Notes: generated by a model from the letters alone, not told the origin. 64,000 nucleotides of DNA from Salicibibacter cibarius (GCF_016495725.1 NZ_CP054705.1:4449311-4513310); one strand, 5' to 3'. Shown: positions 8,694 through 18,405, numbered from the stretch's first letter. A program made the numbers and translations.

Positions 8694-9065
8694 TCATAGC
8701 TTAAATGCAGTGATCATCAGTAATATCCAGCCCGCGATAAACGCAACCCCTCCGATGGGTGTAATGGCGCCAAGCCAAGTCATACCGGTAAGCGCCATTG
8801 TATATAGACTGCCGGAAAAAACGATAATTCCAAAAAGCATCAAGCTACCGGCCCATCCGAGAAGTGCACTGCCCCCGATGACTGCCGCTGTCAAACCGAC
8901 AACGATGATTCCCAGCGCGTGAAACATATGGTATTGCACACCGGTTTGATAATTTTCCAACATGCGCTCACTTACTCTTCCTTCCAAGCCATGGGCACCA
9001 AAGGCGCCGATAGCGACTGCAAGCGCGCCCATAACCGCTCCAATAGCCAATAACGTTTTCGCCAT
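8694..9065 (-). CDS. ywdK: DUF423 membrane protein YwdK
   Basis: 123 residues with four predicted membrane segments. The motifs GAFGAHGLE and NYQTGVQYHMFHALG are diagnostic of DUF423 (YwdK/YgdD). Function unknown. The start at 9065 follows AGTGAGGTG. It lies next to ywdI and the ung region as in B. subtilis (ung-ywdH-ywdI-ywdJ-ywdK-gerQ), although ywdH and ywdJ are missing here. Confidence 0.9.
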   Translation of the reverse strand: MAKTLLAIGAVMGALAVAIGAFGAHGLEGRVSERMLENYQTGVQYHMFHALGIIVVGLTAAVIGGSALLGWAGSLMLFGIIVFSGSLYTMALTGMTWLGAITPIGGVAFIAGWILLMITAFKL

Positions 9066-9099
9066 TTCTATTCACCTCACTTTCAAACGGTCGTTCGAA

Positions 9100-9387
9100 T
9101 TAAAATTCCAGTAAATTTCCTCGCCCGGAAACCTCGTGCCCCTCTCGAGGCCGATGAATGGTTACCGGAGATTTCTCTTGGATTTCTTCTCCTTTTGTGG
9201 CAGCAACCGACCATTCCGCTTTGCCGGAAGCGACACCGCCTCCTTCTTCCAAGAGTTCACTAAATGCACGAATCAGACGAGCATGTTCGCGGATTTCCCT
9301 TTCCGCCTCCCCTTTCTCCAGTGCACGCTCAAGGTTTGCCGTTTCCTGCTTTATTTTCGCTACAATCGACTCTGCAGATACGTGCAT
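9100..9387 (-). CDS. ywdI: YwdI-like (DUF5327) small protein
   Basis: 95 residues, soluble, helical N-terminus (SAESIVAKIKQETANLERALEKG...HARLIRAFSELL), the YwdI/DUF5327 pattern, with a variable polar C-terminus. The open frame reaches 9459, but AGGAGGAATTCG right before the ATG at 9387 fixes the start. Function unknown. The position between ywdK and ung supports the assignment. Confidence 0.75.
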   Translation of the reverse strand: MHVSAESIVAKIKQETANLERALEKGEAEREIREHARLIRAFSELLEEGGGVASGKAEWSVAATKGEEIQEKSPVTIHRPREGHEVSGRGNLLEF

Positions 9388-9455
9388 CGAATTCCTCCTA
9401 TCCGCTTTACCATAACAAAAGGCCTTATAAAGGCCTTGAGTTACCAATCTATGAT

Positions 9456-9650
9456 TCACTCGTTTGATGGGCTTGGATCAACGCGGTCATATCCAAAACC
9501 CTCGATTTTAGGATAATTTTCATTATCCACAATCCATAAGATTCCTTCATTGTCTTTTACGATGACCTCATCTTTTTGTAAAGCTTCACGGGCTTCTTCA
9601 ATATCATTATAACGTTCAGCCGGTATTTGCATATCATCGATTTTGATCAT
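9456..9650 (-). CDS. Small hypothetical protein, 64 residues
   Basis: Acidic, soluble, no domain I recognise; sequence MIKIDDMQIPAERYNDIEEA at the N-terminus and a beta-rich middle (EVIVKDNEGILWIVDNE). GGAGGTGAGACG precedes the ATG, so it is probably translated. It lies in the ung-ywdI interval, same strand. A perfect DnaA box (TTATCCACA, 9523-9531) falls inside it. Confidence 0.6.
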   Translation of the reverse strand: MIKIDDMQIPAERYNDIEEAREALQKDEVIVKDNEGILWIVDNENYPKIEGFGYDRVDPSPSNE

Positions 9651-9718
9651 CGTCTCACCTCCAGTATTGATGTATATAGCTTTTCCCGGAAAATAGCCAT
9701 CGTAAACAAGCGATTTAA

Positions 9719-10396
9719 TTAATCAGTACCGGTTTCACACCAATTGATCGTCTCTCTGTCCATTTGCTGCAAAAACGCATTCGTTTTAGAAAACGGACGG
9801 CTGCCAAAAAAGCCTTTATGTGCAGAAAAGGGACTGGGATGAGGCGATCGTATGACCGCATGTTGGCTTTCGATGAAAGAGACTTTCGCTTGAGCGTGAC
9901 GGCCCCATAAAATAAAAACGACCGGATCTTGTTTTGCGCTCACACTTCTGATCACTTCATCTGTAAACATTTCCCATCCCTTGCCTTGATGGGAAGCCGC
10001 TTCCCCGGCACGAACGGTTAACACTGTGTTGAGAAGCAACACTCCTTGCTTGGCCCATCCGCGCAAATCCCCGTTTTCCGGCATTTCACAACCGACATCG
10101 TTCACAAGTTCCTGAAAAATATTACGAAGCGAAGGAGGCAGTTTAACACCCGGTTGAACGGAAAAGCTTAATCCATGTGCTTGCATCGGGCCATGGTAAG
10201 GATCTTGCCCGAGGATGACCACTTTCGCATTTTCATAGGACGTATAATGAAGCGCGTTAAAAATGTCGTGCATATCCGGATAAATGGCGCGATTGTTATA
10301 TTCTTGCTTTAAAAACGATCGCAGTTGTTGATAATAATCTTTTTGGAATTCCTCTTCGAGATGGTGTCTCCAGTCATTGTGCAAAGGGATCTTCAT
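9719..10396 (-). CDS. ung: Uracil-DNA glycosylase, family 1
   Basis: 225 residues. It removes uracil from DNA as the first step of base excision repair. The water-activating loop [18 protein letters not shown] and the minor-groove loop [14 protein letters not shown] are intact. The frame stays open to 10564, but GGAGGGCCAATACG upstream of the ATG at 10396 and the family N-terminus ([15 protein letters not shown]) fix the start. A parS site sits 18 bases upstream of the start codon. Confidence 0.95.
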   Translation of the reverse strand: MKIPLHNDWRHHLEEEFQKDYYQQLRSFLKQEYNNRAIYPDMHDIFNALHYTSYENAKVVILGQDPYHGPMQAHGLSFSVQPGVKLPPSLRNIFQELVNDVGCEMPENGDLRGWAKQGVLLLNTVLTVRAGEAASHQGKGWEMFTDEVIRSVSAKQDPVVFILWGRHAQAKVSFIESQHAVIRSPHPSPFSAHKGFFGSRPFSKTNAFLQQMDRETINWCETGTD

Positions 10397-10716
10397 CGTA
10401 TTGGCCCTCCTATTGTTCCACGTGAAACATTTGCTTTCCAATGATCCATTTAACGTGTATTCATTTCGGAGAAAGCACTTCTGGAACACACTACCAGTGA
10501 TCTGTCTCAGAAATTCTTTCTCCCTTTGTTCGGCCATACCCATAATGAGAGGGACAGGGTTCACATTGTCGTCCCTCTAAGGGTGTGCTTCCCACCCCGA
10601 GAGGGACGGGATCACTTTCCTTCTCTCTTGTTCCTCTCGGAGCAGCCCGTTCCCCCTCCAACTGTTTCTGGGATAAAGCACCAGTTCCGGCATTGGCACA
10701 CGAGTTTGATGGAAGT
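10397..10716. repeat. Intergenic region with two 52-bp hairpin units (array B)
   Basis: AGAGGGAC starts at 10548 and again at 10600 (52 bases apart). Each is paired with a complementary arm (GTCCCTCT at 10571-10578; GTTCCTCT at 10630-10637). The flank CCATACCCATAATGAGAGGG resembles the unit at 24.7 kb. The parS site lies at the left end of the region. Nothing else is evident between about 10645 and the rlmH stop. Confidence 0.7.
10414..10429. other. parS centromere site
   Basis: TGTTCCACGTGAAACA is an exact match to the Bacillus ParB-binding consensus TGTTNCACGTGAAACA, a near-perfect 16-base palindrome. It lies about 53 kb from dnaA, between ung and rlmH, in line with the origin-proximal clustering of parS. 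ParB and ParA are encoded at 53.4-55.0 kb. Confidence 0.93.
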
Positions 10717-11196
10717 TCACTTATGATAAGGGGTGCCTTTTTGAATTTGTGTAAAGCGATAAATTTGTTCCATAAGCATTAAGCGTATCAATTGATGAGG
10801 AAACGTCAGTGACGAAAATGACCAGCGTAGATCGGCTCTCTGCAAAACATTATCGCCGAGGCCGAGAGAGCCCCCGATTATGAACGTGAAGCTGCTATGT
10901 CCGTGTATAGCAAGCTGATCAATCTTCGTGGCCATTTCTTCAGAACGAAACATTTTGCCTTTCCGATCCAATGCGATGATGTATGTTTTCGGCTTCACGT
11001 GTTGCAACAAGCGCTCCCCTTCTCTATTCATCACTTGAATGGCTTGTTTTTCGCTGAGACGTTCAGGTGCACGTTCATCCGCCACTTCCGTCATTGAAAA
11101 TTTTATGTCCTTTTTTAATCGTTTTTTGTATTCTTCCATGCCTGCCAACAAATATTTTTCCTTTATTTTTCCAACCGCAAGCAACTGAATGTTCAT
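10717..11196 (-). CDS. rlmH: 23S rRNA pseudouridine-1915 N3-methyltransferase RlmH
   Basis: 159 residues, the exact family length, ending in the conserved PYHK. It methylates pseudouridine 1915 in helix 69 of 23S rRNA using SAM. The knot motif FIIGGSLGLGDNVL and LRWSFSSLTFPHQL are clear. AAGGGGGCTTGC upstream of the ATG at 11196 sets the start; the frame is open further up to 11295 but without a site. DnaA-box-like 9-mers overlap the translation initiation region. Confidence 0.95.
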   Translation of the reverse strand: MNIQLLAVGKIKEKYLLAGMEEYKKRLKKDIKFSMTEVADERAPERLSEKQAIQVMNREGERLLQHVKPKTYIIALDRKGKMFRSEEMATKIDQLAIHGHSSFTFIIGGSLGLGDNVLQRADLRWSFSSLTFPHQLIRLMLMEQIYRFTQIQKGTPYHK

Positions 11197-11206
11197 GCAA
11201 GCCCCC

Positions 11207-11228
11207 TTATCCACAAAAGTTGTCCACA
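11207..11228. promoter_or_regulatory. DnaA boxes upstream of rlmH
   Basis: A perfect TTATCCACA (11207-11215) is followed by TTGTCCACA (11220-11228, one mismatch), same orientation, 13 bases apart. They lie between htrA and rlmH, about 52 kb from dnaA. Confidence 0.5.
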
Positions 11229-11300
11229 TGTTCACAATAATTTGTTGGTTTCTTTCAAAAACCTCTCCACGACTGGGTAGTCGTTCGTTTCCCAATGTGA

Positions 11301-11331
11301 ATAAAAGAATCCCCGCCTATAACGAGGATTC
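11301..11331 (-). terminator. Terminator of htrA
   Basis: Read on the minus strand: GAATCC and GGATTC arms around an imperfect stem, then TTTTATT. Confidence 0.65.
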
Positions 11332-11347
11332 CCACGTTTACTTTTGA

Positions 11348-12595
11348 TCACAAGCTATCTTGTTGTTCTTCCAGTTCGATCGTCGTCTCTTGCAATTCAC
11401 CATCACGATAGAAAGATACGGTTACTTCATCGCCGACATCAAGTTCCGTATAGAGATACATACGGAGATCATGGGCAAAATCAATCTCTTGGTCATCCAT
11501 AGCAACGATTACATCATATTCCTGCAAGCCACCTTCTGCTGATGAACCCGGGAGTACGTTCGTGACAAAAACACCGGAGGTTACATCTTCCGGCAAGTTA
11601 AGTGTTTCTTGCCAATGGTAACTTGGAATATCACTAACGGAGCCCATTTCAACCCCCAGTTCAGGTCGCTCAACTTCACCAAAATTCTCGATGTCTTCAA
11701 TGACAGGCAAAACAATAGACGTTGGAATCGCAAAGCCCATGCCTTCGCCTTGGGCAATTTCCATGGAATTAATGCCGATTACTTGACCTTGGGCATTTAA
11801 CAACGGACCGCCGCTATTGCCTTGATTAATGGCGGCATCTGTCTGAATCACTTCTGCATTCCAATCGATTTGGCCATCGCCGGTCAAATCAACCGGTATG
11901 GAGCGGTCCGTTGCACTGATAATCCCTTGGGTAACGGTACGGGCAAACGCCGGTCCCAAAGGGTTTCCGATCGCAATCGCCGGTTCTCCGGGACTTAGAT
12001 TATCAGAATCGCCAAAATCAGCCACCGTTTCAATCTCGTCCTCAATGTCTTCGGTAGATACACTTAATATGGCAAGGTCTGTCCACACATCTTCTCCGAC
12101 TACTTCGGCCCCGACTCGTTGCCCTTCGCTCAAGCTTATTTCTACTTGGTCAGAGCCCCGAATGACGTGTTCATTCGTTACGATAAACGTCTGATTATTT
12201 TCCTCTTTATAAATGACCCCGGAACCGGTGCCGGCTTCGATGCCTTCGCCTTCCCCTCCGGGTTCTCCTTGCGGTCCACCGCCACCGCTCCAAAAGCTTT
12301 CCTCTTGCATATTAAAGACCCCGACAACGGCATTCGAGACTCCCTCAACCGCTTCGGTCACATCGGTATTGATGTCAAAACTCACTTGTTCTGAATCTCC
12401 GGCAAAGAAGTCGTTATCATCTGTTGCCCCTTGCTCCTCCGGGGCTGTTAAATCATTCGTTTGAAAAAGAACAAGAGCGGCAACCACCGCGAGCGCACCG
12501 ATGATTGCACCTACAAAACCTGATAATCCCATGCCGCGCCGTCGTTTATTCTTTTCGCTGTTTTCATTCCTGTAATGCTCATCGTAATAGCCCAT
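11348..12595 (-). CDS. htrA: HtrA/DegP-family membrane-anchored serine protease
   Basis: 415 residues from the chosen start. One membrane anchor (VGAIIGALAVVAALVLF) near residues 28-46, a long acidic/Gly linker, a trypsin-like domain with the triad His (TNEHV, about 143), Asp (TDLAI, about 173) and Ser (GNSGGP, about 261), then one PDZ domain to the end. It degrades misfolded exported proteins outside the membrane. AAAGGTGG lies 10 bases before ATG 12595; an in-frame ATG at 12649 lacks a site. It is last in the wal block, the place of B. subtilis yyxA (htrC). Confidence 0.9.
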   Translation of the reverse strand: MGYYDEHYRNENSEKNKRRRGMGLSGFVGAIIGALAVVAALVLFQTNDLTAPEEQGATDDNDFFAGDSEQVSFDINTDVTEAVEGVSNAVVGVFNMQEESFWSGGGGPQGEPGGEGEGIEAGTGSGVIYKEENNQTFIVTNEHVIRGSDQVEISLSEGQRVGAEVVGEDVWTDLAILSVSTEDIEDEIETVADFGDSDNLSPGEPAIAIGNPLGPAFARTVTQGIISATDRSIPVDLTGDGQIDWNAEVIQTDAAINQGNSGGPLLNAQGQVIGINSMEIAQGEGMGFAIPTSIVLPVIEDIENFGEVERPELGVEMGSVSDIPSYHWQETLNLPEDVTSGVFVTNVLPGSSAEGGLQEYDVIVAMDDQEIDFAHDLRMYLYTELDVGDEVTVSFYRDGELQETTIELEEQQDSL

Positions 12596-12754
12596 CTGCT
12601 CCGTCCACCTTTCCGTTCCGTTATTGCTCGCGAGAGCATTGTTCTCCATAAGTATACGGCCATTGAATCAAATGTCGAGCTTGTGGTCCATCATCCTCAA
12701 GCATCAATTTTAATCTACCCGAACTTTATGATTTTCATTAGCAGGAGCAGCAAT

Positions 12755-13555
12755 TTACACCAATTTTTGGACTGCTGTCGGCATAAAAGGATCCGTATCA
12801 AGGATTTGAATGCCGCCTGGCGTACAATCGATTCCCTTCTCCTCCATCGTTTGCTCCGTCGTCATCCTAGCAAGTTCCTTTAAATTATTATCTTGGCTCA
12901 AATGTGCCAAATATACATAGCGCGTTTTCTCGCCGACGATTGCCGTTAGCGCTTTTGCCGCGTCGTCATTGGAAATATGGCCGGTATCTCCAAGTATTCT
13001 ACGTTTAATGTTCCACGGATATCGCCCCATTCTGAGCATATTCATATCATGGTTTGATTCAAAGATCAGCGCATCCGCATCGGCGAGTGTTCCTTTAATA
13101 TGGTCACTGACGTACCCCATATCTGTCGCCAATGCCAATTTTTTCCTTTCATGATGAAAAACAAAAAACATCGGATCGGCAGCGTCATGGGAGACACCGA
13201 ATGATTGCACATCCATATCGGAAAACGTTCGTACATCCCCCGTTTCCAAATGAAAGCATTGCTCTTTATCAATCGGTCCGATCGCATCACGCATCTGCTT
13301 CCACGTACGCTCATTTGCATAGACAGGCAATTGATACTTACGGGCCAACACGCCGACCCCTTTCACATGATCGCTATGTTCATGAGTGACGAGCAATGCG
13401 TCAACATCCGATAAGGAACGGCCAATTTGTCGGAACATCTTCTCGATTTTTTTTCCGCTAAGCCCCGCATCGATTAAAAGTTTGGTTTGGTCTGTCTCCA
13501 CATACAGAGCATTTCCCGTACTCCCACTCGCTAAAACGCTAAAAGCTATCCCCAT
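12755..13555 (-). CDS. walJ: MBL-fold metallohydrolase WalJ (YycJ)
   Basis: 266 residues. Metallo-beta-lactamase fold with the metal motif THEHSDH near residue 60 and a later LATDMGYVSD Asp. WalJ/YycJ proteins act as DNA exonucleases and are cotranscribed with the WalRK system. TAGGAGGA precedes the ATG. It starts 14 bases after walI ends. Confidence 0.93.
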   Translation of the reverse strand: MGIAFSVLASGSTGNALYVETDQTKLLIDAGLSGKKIEKMFRQIGRSLSDVDALLVTHEHSDHVKGVGVLARKYQLPVYANERTWKQMRDAIGPIDKEQCFHLETGDVRTFSDMDVQSFGVSHDAADPMFFVFHHERKKLALATDMGYVSDHIKGTLADADALIFESNHDMNMLRMGRYPWNIKRRILGDTGHISNDDAAKALTAIVGEKTRYVYLAHLSQDNNLKELARMTTEQTMEEKGIDCTPGGIQILDTDPFMPTAVQKLV

Positions 13556-13569
13556 ACAATAAAGTCCTC

Positions 13570-14385
13570 CTAAGGCTCCCGGATGGTCTCCTCTCCTTCT
13601 ACTGCAGACACCAGATAAACATCCGGTCGTTGGTCTTCATTTTCAAATTCTTCCTGAACCACAATTCGGTAATAAGGGGCGTACATCACTTCGTTGCTCA
13701 CGTATTCTTCGGAGAGCGCGCTATAATACACATAGTCAACATTCGTAACGGTGGAGTTGGTCGTTAGTGCATTCTCCTGAATGAGTGTATCAATGGCATC
13801 CAATGCAGGACTGATCGATTGCTCCGCCATGTTCTCCGTATGAACAAACTGTTGGATAAACGAATCAATCGCCCCTTCTTCATTTTCATAAATGGTGAGA
13901 TGCGTATTTCTCGGGGCAATCAGCGTCCGATCTTCATGGTTGGAATAATAATCCGTTTGTGTTTCATCCCTGCTCGCAAACCGATACGCGTCCCCATCGT
14001 ATACGTGCGTGTCTATAAATTCACGCCGCTCTTGCCAAGCGTCCTCTTCATCAATCTCATAAGGTTCCTCGAGCCAAACGGAGAGCTCCCCGGTCTCCGA
14101 ATCAAATTCAACATCGCTGATAACATCGGCGTCGTCATAGCTATTTTCCGCTTCCTCAGGGAGGCTTTCCATAGTACGGCTACGCACGACGGAAAGGGCA
14201 ACTTCCTCATTCGGAAGCTCCGTCTCAATGTCAATGTTTTGATGGTCTAACTGAGCTTCCAGGTTATCCTCTACTTCAACGTCCCTTTCGCGATTTTCCA
14301 TGTGATTGAACAATTGAGCGATCAAAAAGCCATTTAAAAGTATAAATGTGAAAATAAAAATCGTTTTCGTTTTATTCCAATCCAC
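13570..14385 (-). CDS. walI: WalRK regulator WalI (YycI)
   Basis: 271 residues. One N-terminal membrane helix (TIFIFTFILLNGFLIAQLF) and an acidic extracytoplasmic domain. WalI and WalH bind the WalK sensor in the membrane and restrain it. The start is GTG, preceded by AGGAAGGTGA and overlapping the end of walH by 14 bases, so translation is coupled. Confidence 0.88.
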   Translation of the reverse strand: MDWNKTKTIFIFTFILLNGFLIAQLFNHMENRERDVEVEDNLEAQLDHQNIDIETELPNEEVALSVVRSRTMESLPEEAENSYDDADVISDVEFDSETGELSVWLEEPYEIDEEDAWQERREFIDTHVYDGDAYRFASRDETQTDYYSNHEDRTLIAPRNTHLTIYENEEGAIDSFIQQFVHTENMAEQSISPALDAIDTLIQENALTTNSTVTNVDYVYYSALSEEYVSNEVMYAPYYRIVVQEEFENEDQRPDVYLVSAVEGEETIREP

Positions 14386-15739
14386 TCAAGTCACCTTCCT
14401 GATCCTCGCCATCCAACCGGATCCAGCTACCATCGCTTTTTGCATACCAATGGGGAACGACATAGACGTACGTATCTACTCTTTCCAGTGCGTAACCGAT
14501 GCGAATATCTTCGATGTCATCGAGCTCGAGAGAGTTACTTTCTTCAACCTCTGCCAACACTTCCTCACCATCAAGGAGCTCCTGCATTTGACCCTCCGGA
14601 TTTTCATCTAAAGGCTCGTTCTCATCAAACATAAAAGCGGGACGGTCATAACTGGAAATGACATCATTTTGCTGTGTCACATTAATGGAAGCATAGTCAA
14701 GCCATGAAGAATTTGTATCCAGCACAGGCATACCGTCCACATGCATTCGGAATTGGGCAGATTCGCCACCCCCGGACACATTCCAATCATAGAGCTGATA
14801 ATTATTCGTAAAGCCGCCATGTGCATTAATGAACGTATAGGCATCGGAAATGATTTGTTCATCCCGGCCATCGGATAGTTCATTTTGAGGGTAGTCATAC
14901 TCAATGTAATTGCCGAATCGGCTTACCCGCATTTGCCGGTCACTAGAATGATAAAGCTGATCCCCTTGCGCGTAACTTCCCGAATCCGGAGTGACTACGG
15001 ATTCCTGGTCCGGAAACAAATAAGGGAGAAGCGCTTCTTCATCAATGCTTGTGGTATTAAATTGCAGTTGAGGGTAAGAAATCGTTTCCGATGGCAAATA
15101 AACAGGTTTTTGCAAAGAACCGCTGTCCTCCCCCACATGTGCTTCGGTTGCGTAGGAAACGCTACTCCCGTCCATCTGCTCCATATACGTCTGAAACGTT
15201 TCGATGTCCATATCAATATACCCTTCCAGTACCTGCTCATCGTCAAAAGAAACAAGTTGGACACGCAAAGCCCCGCCTTCATCTACCATGAGCAATCGTT
15301 CAAAATGAAATGTGTTTTCCTCTTGCTCAGCAATGGATGGATCGTCTTCAAACCAACTTTCAACGAGCGTTAATGGAAGAGGTGTCGGGAAAATCAACTC
15401 AATTTTATCTTCGTCACTTTCATAGACGCGTTCTTGTCCGACGCCCTCCAGCATTTCGAAGTGACTCCATTCAGAGGAAAATAAATCTGTCGTCATATCA
15501 TCAACGAAATCGAAAGACCCGTGGACAGTGATCCACTGTTCATTATCACGATGAAAAGCGATGTTTGCCGGCCCGACCACATCGGCCAGTTCCACTTGGT
15601 CAGCGAGTTGTTCACTTTCCTCCACGCTTTCTTCATCCAAAAGCCCCAGCTCAGGCTGATACGTCCATAATTGCCAGGTAAGAATTAGGCTAATGATCAC
15701 CAGAAGGCTTAGAAACACGGTTTTCACATGCTCAACCAT
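14372..15739 (-). CDS. walH: WalRK regulator WalH (YycH)
   Basis: 455 residues. An N-terminal membrane helix (VFLSLLVIISLILTWQLW) is followed by a large acidic extracytoplasmic domain. It inhibits WalK together with WalI. I chose ATG 15739 over an in-frame GTG at 15748, because GGCGAGGG is correctly spaced only for the ATG. It overlaps the end of walK. Confidence 0.88.
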   Translation of the reverse strand: MVEHVKTVFLSLLVIISLILTWQLWTYQPELGLLDEESVEESEQLADQVELADVVGPANIAFHRDNEQWITVHGSFDFVDDMTTDLFSSEWSHFEMLEGVGQERVYESDEDKIELIFPTPLPLTLVESWFEDDPSIAEQEENTFHFERLLMVDEGGALRVQLVSFDDEQVLEGYIDMDIETFQTYMEQMDGSSVSYATEAHVGEDSGSLQKPVYLPSETISYPQLQFNTTSIDEEALLPYLFPDQESVVTPDSGSYAQGDQLYHSSDRQMRVSRFGNYIEYDYPQNELSDGRDEQIISDAYTFINAHGGFTNNYQLYDWNVSGGGESAQFRMHVDGMPVLDTNSSWLDYASINVTQQNDVISSYDRPAFMFDENEPLDENPEGQMQELLDGEEVLAEVEESNSLELDDIEDIRIGYALERVDTYVYVVPHWYAKSDGSWIRLDGEDQEGDLSGLE

Positions 15740-17579
15740 TGCTTTCACATCCCTCGCCAGAAGATGCCAAAGGCAAGGATATCTTTATGCTTGTCCCTTG
15801 GCCCGGCTCACTGGATACCCACACCGAACCCTGGTGTGCATCAATCATTTCTTTCGCGATGGCTAATCCCAAGCCCGTGCCACCCAAGCTTCTGGCCCGG
15901 GCTTTATCCACTCGGTAGAAACGATCAAATATTTTATGTTGGTCTTTTATCGGAATTCCCTGCCCTTCGTCCTGGATATCAATCAATGCCTCGTTTTCTT
16001 TTAGCTCCGCCCCGACCGTAATCGTGCCGCCCTCAGGAGAAAACTTGAGCGCGTTGGAAATGATGTTATCCAACACTTGGGTCATTTTATCACTGTCCAT
16101 ATCTACTTGAATCGGTCCTTGGGAGAAACGCCGGACAAACGAAACGTCTCGATCTTTAACAAGCATCTCAAACCGATCCACCAAGTGATGCAACCAATGA
16201 ATCAAGTCGTGGCGTTCTGTATAAATCTCATGCTCTTGCACATCCATTTTCGATAATTGCAATAGGTCATTCACGAGGCGAATCATGCGGTCCGTTTCCA
16301 CTTGAATGACATTCAAAAAGCGCGGGGCAAGATCTTCATCTGCTATGGCACCATCTTCCAATGCTTCCATGTAACTTTTTAATGTCGTTAACGGCGTGCG
16401 TAACTCGTGGGAAACATTTGCTACGAATTCGCGACGTTCTCTCTCCAATTTTTCCTTTTCCGTGACATCATGAAGCACTGTAATCAAACCGGTCACATAA
16501 CCGCTTTCGCTTCGGAGAACGGAAAAGCTCGCTTCTATAAGAGAATCTCCGCGTTCATCACTGAAGTCCAAAATCAACGGTTCCGTATAATCATAGAGAT
16601 CACTGGGGGCAACCTGTCCCGAAAGATCCAATATGTCGGGAAGAGGCCGGCCTTTTGCCCCTTCACTGTCTAAAGATAACAAGATTTCCGCTTGTTTATT
16701 GAGCAAAATAATACGGCCAAGTTCATCCGTGGCAATCACGCCATCTGTCATATGGGAAAGGACAGAACTAAGCTTCCGCCTTTCTCCTTCAGTTGTGGCG
16801 TTCGCTTCCTTTAAATTCATCGCCAACGTATTAAAGGAAGAGGCGAGCTCCCCGATTTCATCATTTCCGTAAACACGAACACGACGACTGAAGTCTCCTT
16901 CACTCATCACCGCAGACTGTTTCTGCATATCTTTAATCGGACGAGTAACGGTTCTTGATAGAAGGACGCCGATCATCGCCGTAATTGCCAAGGCAACGCC
17001 TCCGCTCGTCATAAAAATGTTATTAATTTGCGTCACTTCGTCATACATATCTTCCATCGATGATTCCAAATGAATGGCTCCAATGACTTCATCATCGTCT
17101 CCATGCAAAGGTTGCGTGATTACCCGCATACGTTGGCCGGTGTCCGGGTCCAACAACATTTCGTTCGACTCTTGATCAAGCAATGCCTGGGAGACACGTA
17201 TTTCCGTATTCAGCAATCCACCGCTTTGCGTTCCGTGTTGATTGTGGGCTAGCACATTCTGTTGACTGTCCACTACTTGAATGGTGGATCCGGTACTGCT
17301 TAGCTCATTCACTTCATAACGGGAAATTAAATCGTTAATTTCTTCGTTCATGTCATTTTGATCCGTATCATCCGTTTCTTGTATAAGCGTTTGTTCAATA
17401 TTATAAGAGAGCAAACTCATTTGGTCTTCCAATGCACCCCGATGATTGTCGACAAACTGTTCTTCCAGACGATCCATGAAAAAGATTCCGATAACCTGAA
17501 ACGCAATCAGCAAAAGCATGACGTATATAAATATTAATTTAAATTGAAAAGATTTAAAGAAACCCGCGATTCGCTTCAT
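15732..17579 (-). CDS. walK: Sensor histidine kinase WalK
   Basis: 615 residues. Two membrane segments (about 13-35 and 188-208) flank an extracytoplasmic sensor domain; then HAMP, PAS (about 265-375), HisKA with the phospho-accepting His391 in ANVSHELRTPL, and HATPase with DNIISNALKFSPEGG and GLGLAIAKEMI. It controls peptidoglycan hydrolase genes through WalR and is essential in most Firmicutes. AGGAGTAGAG precedes the ATG. It is 6 bases from walR. Confidence 0.97.
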   Translation of the reverse strand: MKRIAGFFKSFQFKLIFIYVMLLLIAFQVIGIFFMDRLEEQFVDNHRGALEDQMSLLSYNIEQTLIQETDDTDQNDMNEEINDLISRYEVNELSSTGSTIQVVDSQQNVLAHNQHGTQSGGLLNTEIRVSQALLDQESNEMLLDPDTGQRMRVITQPLHGDDDEVIGAIHLESSMEDMYDEVTQINNIFMTSGGVALAITAMIGVLLSRTVTRPIKDMQKQSAVMSEGDFSRRVRVYGNDEIGELASSFNTLAMNLKEANATTEGERRKLSSVLSHMTDGVIATDELGRIILLNKQAEILLSLDSEGAKGRPLPDILDLSGQVAPSDLYDYTEPLILDFSDERGDSLIEASFSVLRSESGYVTGLITVLHDVTEKEKLERERREFVANVSHELRTPLTTLKSYMEALEDGAIADEDLAPRFLNVIQVETDRMIRLVNDLLQLSKMDVQEHEIYTERHDLIHWLHHLVDRFEMLVKDRDVSFVRRFSQGPIQVDMDSDKMTQVLDNIISNALKFSPEGGTITVGAELKENEALIDIQDEGQGIPIKDQHKIFDRFYRVDKARARSLGGTGLGLAIAKEMIDAHQGSVWVSSEPGQGTSIKISLPLASSGEGCESNG

Positions 17580-17585
17580 CCAACT

Positions 17586-18290
17586 CTACTCCTGTTCGGG
17601 ATGCCGAAGATAGTAACCTACCCCTCTTCTTGTAATAATCCAGTTCGGATAACTGGGATTATCTTCTACTTTCTCCCGTAGCCGGCGCACCGTGACATCA
17701 ACGGTACGTACATCTCCAAAATAGTCATAGCCCCAGACGGACTGTAAAAGGTCTTCTCGTGACATCACTTGTCCAATATGACTTCCTAAATAATGGATTA
17801 ATTCAAACTCCCGATGGGTAAGCTCAATCGGATTCCCCCGTTTACGGACGAGATAAGCTTCCGGATCAATCGTCAAGTCCCCGATTTGCTTAACCCCGGT
17901 ATTTTTTCGATCTGCTTCAGGGACAACTTGAAGCCTGCGAATATTCGCTTTCACACGCGCAAGCAATTCACGGGTACTAAAAGGCTTGGTTACGTAATCA
18001 TCAGCACCCAATTCAAGACCGAGCACTTTATCGATCTCCGAGTCCTTTGCCGTAAGCATGATAATCGGCATATCATAATTTTTGCGGACTTCACGGCACA
18101 CTTCCATCCCGTCTTTATTCGGCAGCATAATATCGAGTAAAATGAGATCAGGCTTAAAGGCATCTACCTTTTCAATCGCTTCCGTGCCGTCATAGGCAAC
18201 TTCGATTTCAAAGCCTTCCTTCTGCAGTGAGAATTCGAGAATATCAGCAATCGGTTGCTCATCGTCGACAACCAGTATTTTTTCATTCAT
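17586..18290 (-). CDS. walR: Response regulator WalR
   Basis: 234 residues (B. subtilis 235). Receiver domain with DD at 9-10, phospho-acceptor Asp53 in LLDIMLP and the conserved Lys in DDYVTKPF; OmpR-type winged helix at about 130-230. First gene of the walRKHIJ-htrA-rlmH block. ATG 18290 follows GGGGAGA; the longer frame to 18305 is not supported. Confidence 0.97.
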   Translation of the reverse strand: MNEKILVVDDEQPIADILEFSLQKEGFEIEVAYDGTEAIEKVDAFKPDLILLDIMLPNKDGMEVCREVRKNYDMPIIMLTAKDSEIDKVLGLELGADDYVTKPFSTRELLARVKANIRRLQVVPEADRKNTGVKQIGDLTIDPEAYLVRKRGNPIELTHREFELIHYLGSHIGQVMSREDLLQSVWGYDYFGDVRTVDVTVRRLREKVEDNPSYPNWIITRRGVGYYLRHPEQE

Positions 18291-18381
18291 GATTTTTCTC
18301 CCCATTTCGTAATTCCGGCACTATATTCTACAAGTATTGTAACACAGCTACGCGTTTAATGACGTTTATTATTGCATACAG

Positions 18382-18405
18382 AAAAACCCCGGGCGCATTC
18401 CGGGG
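18382..18405 (-). terminator. Terminator of the tRNA cluster
   Basis: On the minus strand CCCCGG and CCGGGG pair around a short loop, followed by TTTTTC. It separates the tRNA genes from walR. Confidence 0.8.

Noticed and set aside
9678..9693. Noc site near 9.68 kb (CTTTTCCCGGAAAATA)
   Set aside because: It breaks the central CCCGGG symmetry and has three mismatches; kept out of the features.
10990..11005. parS-like GGCTTCACGTGTTGCA in rlmH
   Set aside because: Core CACGTG is present but the flanks miss the consensus on both sides.
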